Origin: Nanobdellota archaeon
Lineage (GTDB): Archaea; Nanobdellota; Nanobdellia; SCGC-AAA011-G17; ARS1403
Reading direction: 5' to 3'
DNA: 21,795 bases
Assembly: GCA_002688395.1 (NCBI GenBank)
Contig: NZCU01000006.1
Location: 1-21,795, forward strand
Of this stretch, positions 20,694 to 21,795 are shown piece after piece (the stretch's first letter is position 1; the number at the start of each line of letters is the position of its first letter). The notes beneath the pieces are model-generated. The model ran no database searches and had not been told where the DNA came from. It saw nothing but the letters and a program-made list of their open reading frames with translations. The position numbers and the translations under genes were made by a program.

Positions 20694-20701
20694 TATATAA
20701 A
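20694..20701 (+). promoter_or_regulatory. TATA box upstream of the uORF-led gene
   Basis: TATATAAA is centred about 30 bp before the uORF ATG (20728) and 56 bp before the main ATG (20754). The expected transcript start is near 20724. The transcript should therefore be almost leaderless for the uORF and have a leader of about 30 bases for the main gene. Confidence 0.55.
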
Positions 20702-20727
20702 GGAAATAACCATTAGAAAGGTTACAA

Positions 20728-20757
20728 ATGACACAAAAACCACAAAAGAGGGTATGA
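20728..20757 (+). CDS. Nine-residue upstream ORF (leader peptide MTQKPQKRV)
   Basis: This short frame begins a few bases after the predicted transcript start and ends in TGA at 20755-20757. The TGA overlaps the main gene's ATG (20754-20756) as ATGA. The main start has GAGGG only about two bases upstream, too close for a normal ribosome site, so translation by coupling from the uORF is plausible. Its basic composition and exact overlap argue against chance, but the peptide is too short for proof. Confidence 0.4.
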   Translation: MTQKPQKRV

Positions 20758-21665
20758 TAGAAAGAATAGATAATCTAGAAGATGATCCTTATAATTTATT
20801 CCCTCCAACCGGAACTGTAGTATATGGTTGTCTAGCTAAGGAAATAGAAAGAATCCTTGATGGAGACATTGTACTTTTAGTAGGTGCTGAGAACTGTAAT
20901 GGAACAACAAAAGGGTTAGTATCCAAAAGGAAAAGTGTTATTTCTGCTAGTGCTGTAGATTGTAAACTTACTGCAGAAGATACTGTTGTTGTTAGTGGAA
21001 CTGTATCACATTCTCATCTAAAAGCAGGTAAATCAGTTGAAGCAGGAAATGTTTTTAATCGCTATCAAACAGCTAATAGTGGTTCAACTCTAGAAGTTAC
21101 TGCTTCTTATGATATTTCCAAAAAAGAAGGAATAGAACATCGTTATCATCAAGCTTTAGAAAGATCTAAACCAATAGGTATAGATGTAATAAAACACCTA
21201 GCTGCTAATGTTCCTCTAAAAGGTTTATTGGGAAGACTAGAAATTTCTCCATATGATCTTCTAAAAACAGAACATGAAGATACACTAAAAAAAATGATAG
21301 ACTTCGTAAGAAGACAAGGAAGAAATCCAGAAACAAGACAATCAGAAGCAAAATATTTAACAAGAAAAGTAGAAGAATATCATAGGGAAGCTGAAGATTT
21401 CTTCAGATACCACGATGATGTAACCCAAGATAGATTTGGTCCAGGAATTTTTGTCCATAATTTCATAAATGAAGGAACAGAAATTATAATGGGAAATGGT
21501 GACTCAACTCAAACATATAAAGTTGATAGAGACATCCAAATACCTAAAGGAAAAATATATAGGGCAACATTACGTAATGGTAGAATATTTACATATACAG
21601 AGAAAGAATCAAGAGATAGTTTAGGTCTAGAAACAAGAGTTAAAGAGTATGACCTTGCAGCTTAA
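20754..21665 (+). CDS. Hypothetical protein with FapA/bactofilin-like beta region and helical middle
   Basis: This 303-residue protein has a V/S/G/A-rich region (about 37-117, with KGLVSKRKSVISAS, LTAEDTVVVSGTVSHSHLKA, GKSVEAGNVF). Its short regular strands recall the beta-helical core of DUF342/FapA and bactofilins. A charged helical section (125-222) follows, then another beta-rich segment (228-282) and a basic/acidic tail. It has no signal peptide or membrane helix. It may be a cytoplasmic scaffold, but I know of no named family. Translation seems coupled to a nine-codon uORF. The stop interlocks with the dphB-like gene in TTAA (21662-21665). Confidence 0.6.
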   Translation: MIERIDNLEDDPYNLFPPTGTVVYGCLAKEIERILDGDIVLLVGAENCNGTTKGLVSKRKSVISASAVDCKLTAEDTVVVSGTVSHSHLKAGKSVEAGNVFNRYQTANSGSTLEVTASYDISKKEGIEHRYHQALERSKPIGIDVIKHLAANVPLKGLLGRLEISPYDLLKTEHEDTLKKMIDFVRRQGRNPETRQSEAKYLTRKVEEYHREAEDFFRYHDDVTQDRFGPGIFVHNFINEGTEIIMGNGDSTQTYKVDRDIQIPKGKIYRATLRNGRIFTYTEKESRDSLGLETRVKEYDLAA

Positions 21666-21795
21666 ATCCATTTTTCTAAAGCTTCACCTTCAACAAAATG
21701 TAATTCTTTACTAGGAACAATAAAACAATAAGGTCCTTCCTTAAAATCTTCTTTTTTAATTTCTTCCATATTCCCATATTTTATTTTAAAATCTA
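21662..21795 (-). CDS. dphB: Probable diphthine synthase, C-terminal end (partial)
   Basis: Only the last 43 codons lie in the window, and the gene continues beyond 21795. The visible end reads DFKEGPYCFIVPSKELHFVE followed by GEALEKWI. Archaeal diphthine synthases end in a matching pattern (a proline, IVPG-type strand, LHFxE, then EAL). DphB methylates a modified histidine of elongation factor 2 on the way to diphthamide. The call rests on a short stretch, so it is probable rather than certain. The internal Met (GNMEEIKK) is not the start, because the SAM-binding N-terminus must lie outside. Confidence 0.7.
   Translation of the reverse strand, partial: DFKIKYGNMEEIKKEDFKEGPYCFIVPSKELHFVEGEALEKWI

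Overview
This window looks like the chromosome of a small-genome archaeon, most likely a DPANN member of the Woesearchaeota/Pacearchaeota type. It is very AT-rich and densely packed. Many starts sit 25-28 bp from the centre of a TTTATAAA-like box, which is typical of archaeal leaderless transcripts. The gene set is archaeal: an XPD-type Fe-S helicase, an Era-like GTPase/DUF2073/Zn-ribbon cluster, a TGS-domain DRG-like protein, a U32 protein, AbrB-like small proteins and a probable diphthine synthase fragment. No tRNA, rRNA, CRISPR array or insertion sequence with a transposase was seen. The taxonomic placement is inference from gene content and promoter style.

Layout. 1-1001: a short intergenic stretch, then a shortened DRG-like TGS protein. 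987-2230 (minus): a two-gene cassette of a DUF2080/AbrB-like protein and an HTH-LAGLIDADG endonuclease. 2271-6070 (minus): an operon for a secreted gluzincin-type metallopeptidase with dockerin-like repeats. A single in-frame TAA splits this protein into two reading frames, and a membrane protein follows. 6117-6841: a Zn-ribbon micro-protein overlapping a lipoprotein nuclease. 6838-8603 (minus): a lipoprotein cyclophilin, a ZIP-like membrane protein and a membrane-anchored cupredoxin with a damaged copper site. 8692-9557: an FtsJ methyltransferase and two tiny membrane proteins. 9558-11238: a low-complexity protein, a PHP phosphoesterase, a bactofilin-like mini-protein and a coiled-coil protein. 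11292-13187: a U32 protein, a small unknown, an AbrB-like protein and a glutaredoxin. 13306-15132: the XPD/DinG helicase. 15133-17246 (minus): an ExeA-like AAA ATPase, a secreted/membrane protein and a coiled-coil protein. 17302-20563: several unknowns around the Era-like GTPase/DUF2073/Zn-ribbon operon, and a degenerate nucleotidyltransferase-like protein. 20728-21795: a uORF-led protein with a FapA/bactofilin-like beta region and a probable dphB 3' end.

The most notable signals are these: (i) the single-stop split of the metallopeptidase; (ii) divergent gene pairs served by one near-palindromic TATA box placed about equally far from both start codons; (iii) an 11-bp-spaced direct repeat between the TATA box and start codon of an AbrB-like gene; (iv) a hairpin that would sequester a Shine-Dalgarno sequence; (v) a 9-codon upstream ORF coupled by ATGA; (vi) several proteins that keep a family fold but have lost active-site residues (DRG-like, cupredoxin, nucleotidyltransferase-like); (vii) convergent genes whose stop codons interlock in TTAA.

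All family calls come from reading motifs by eye. No database search was run.
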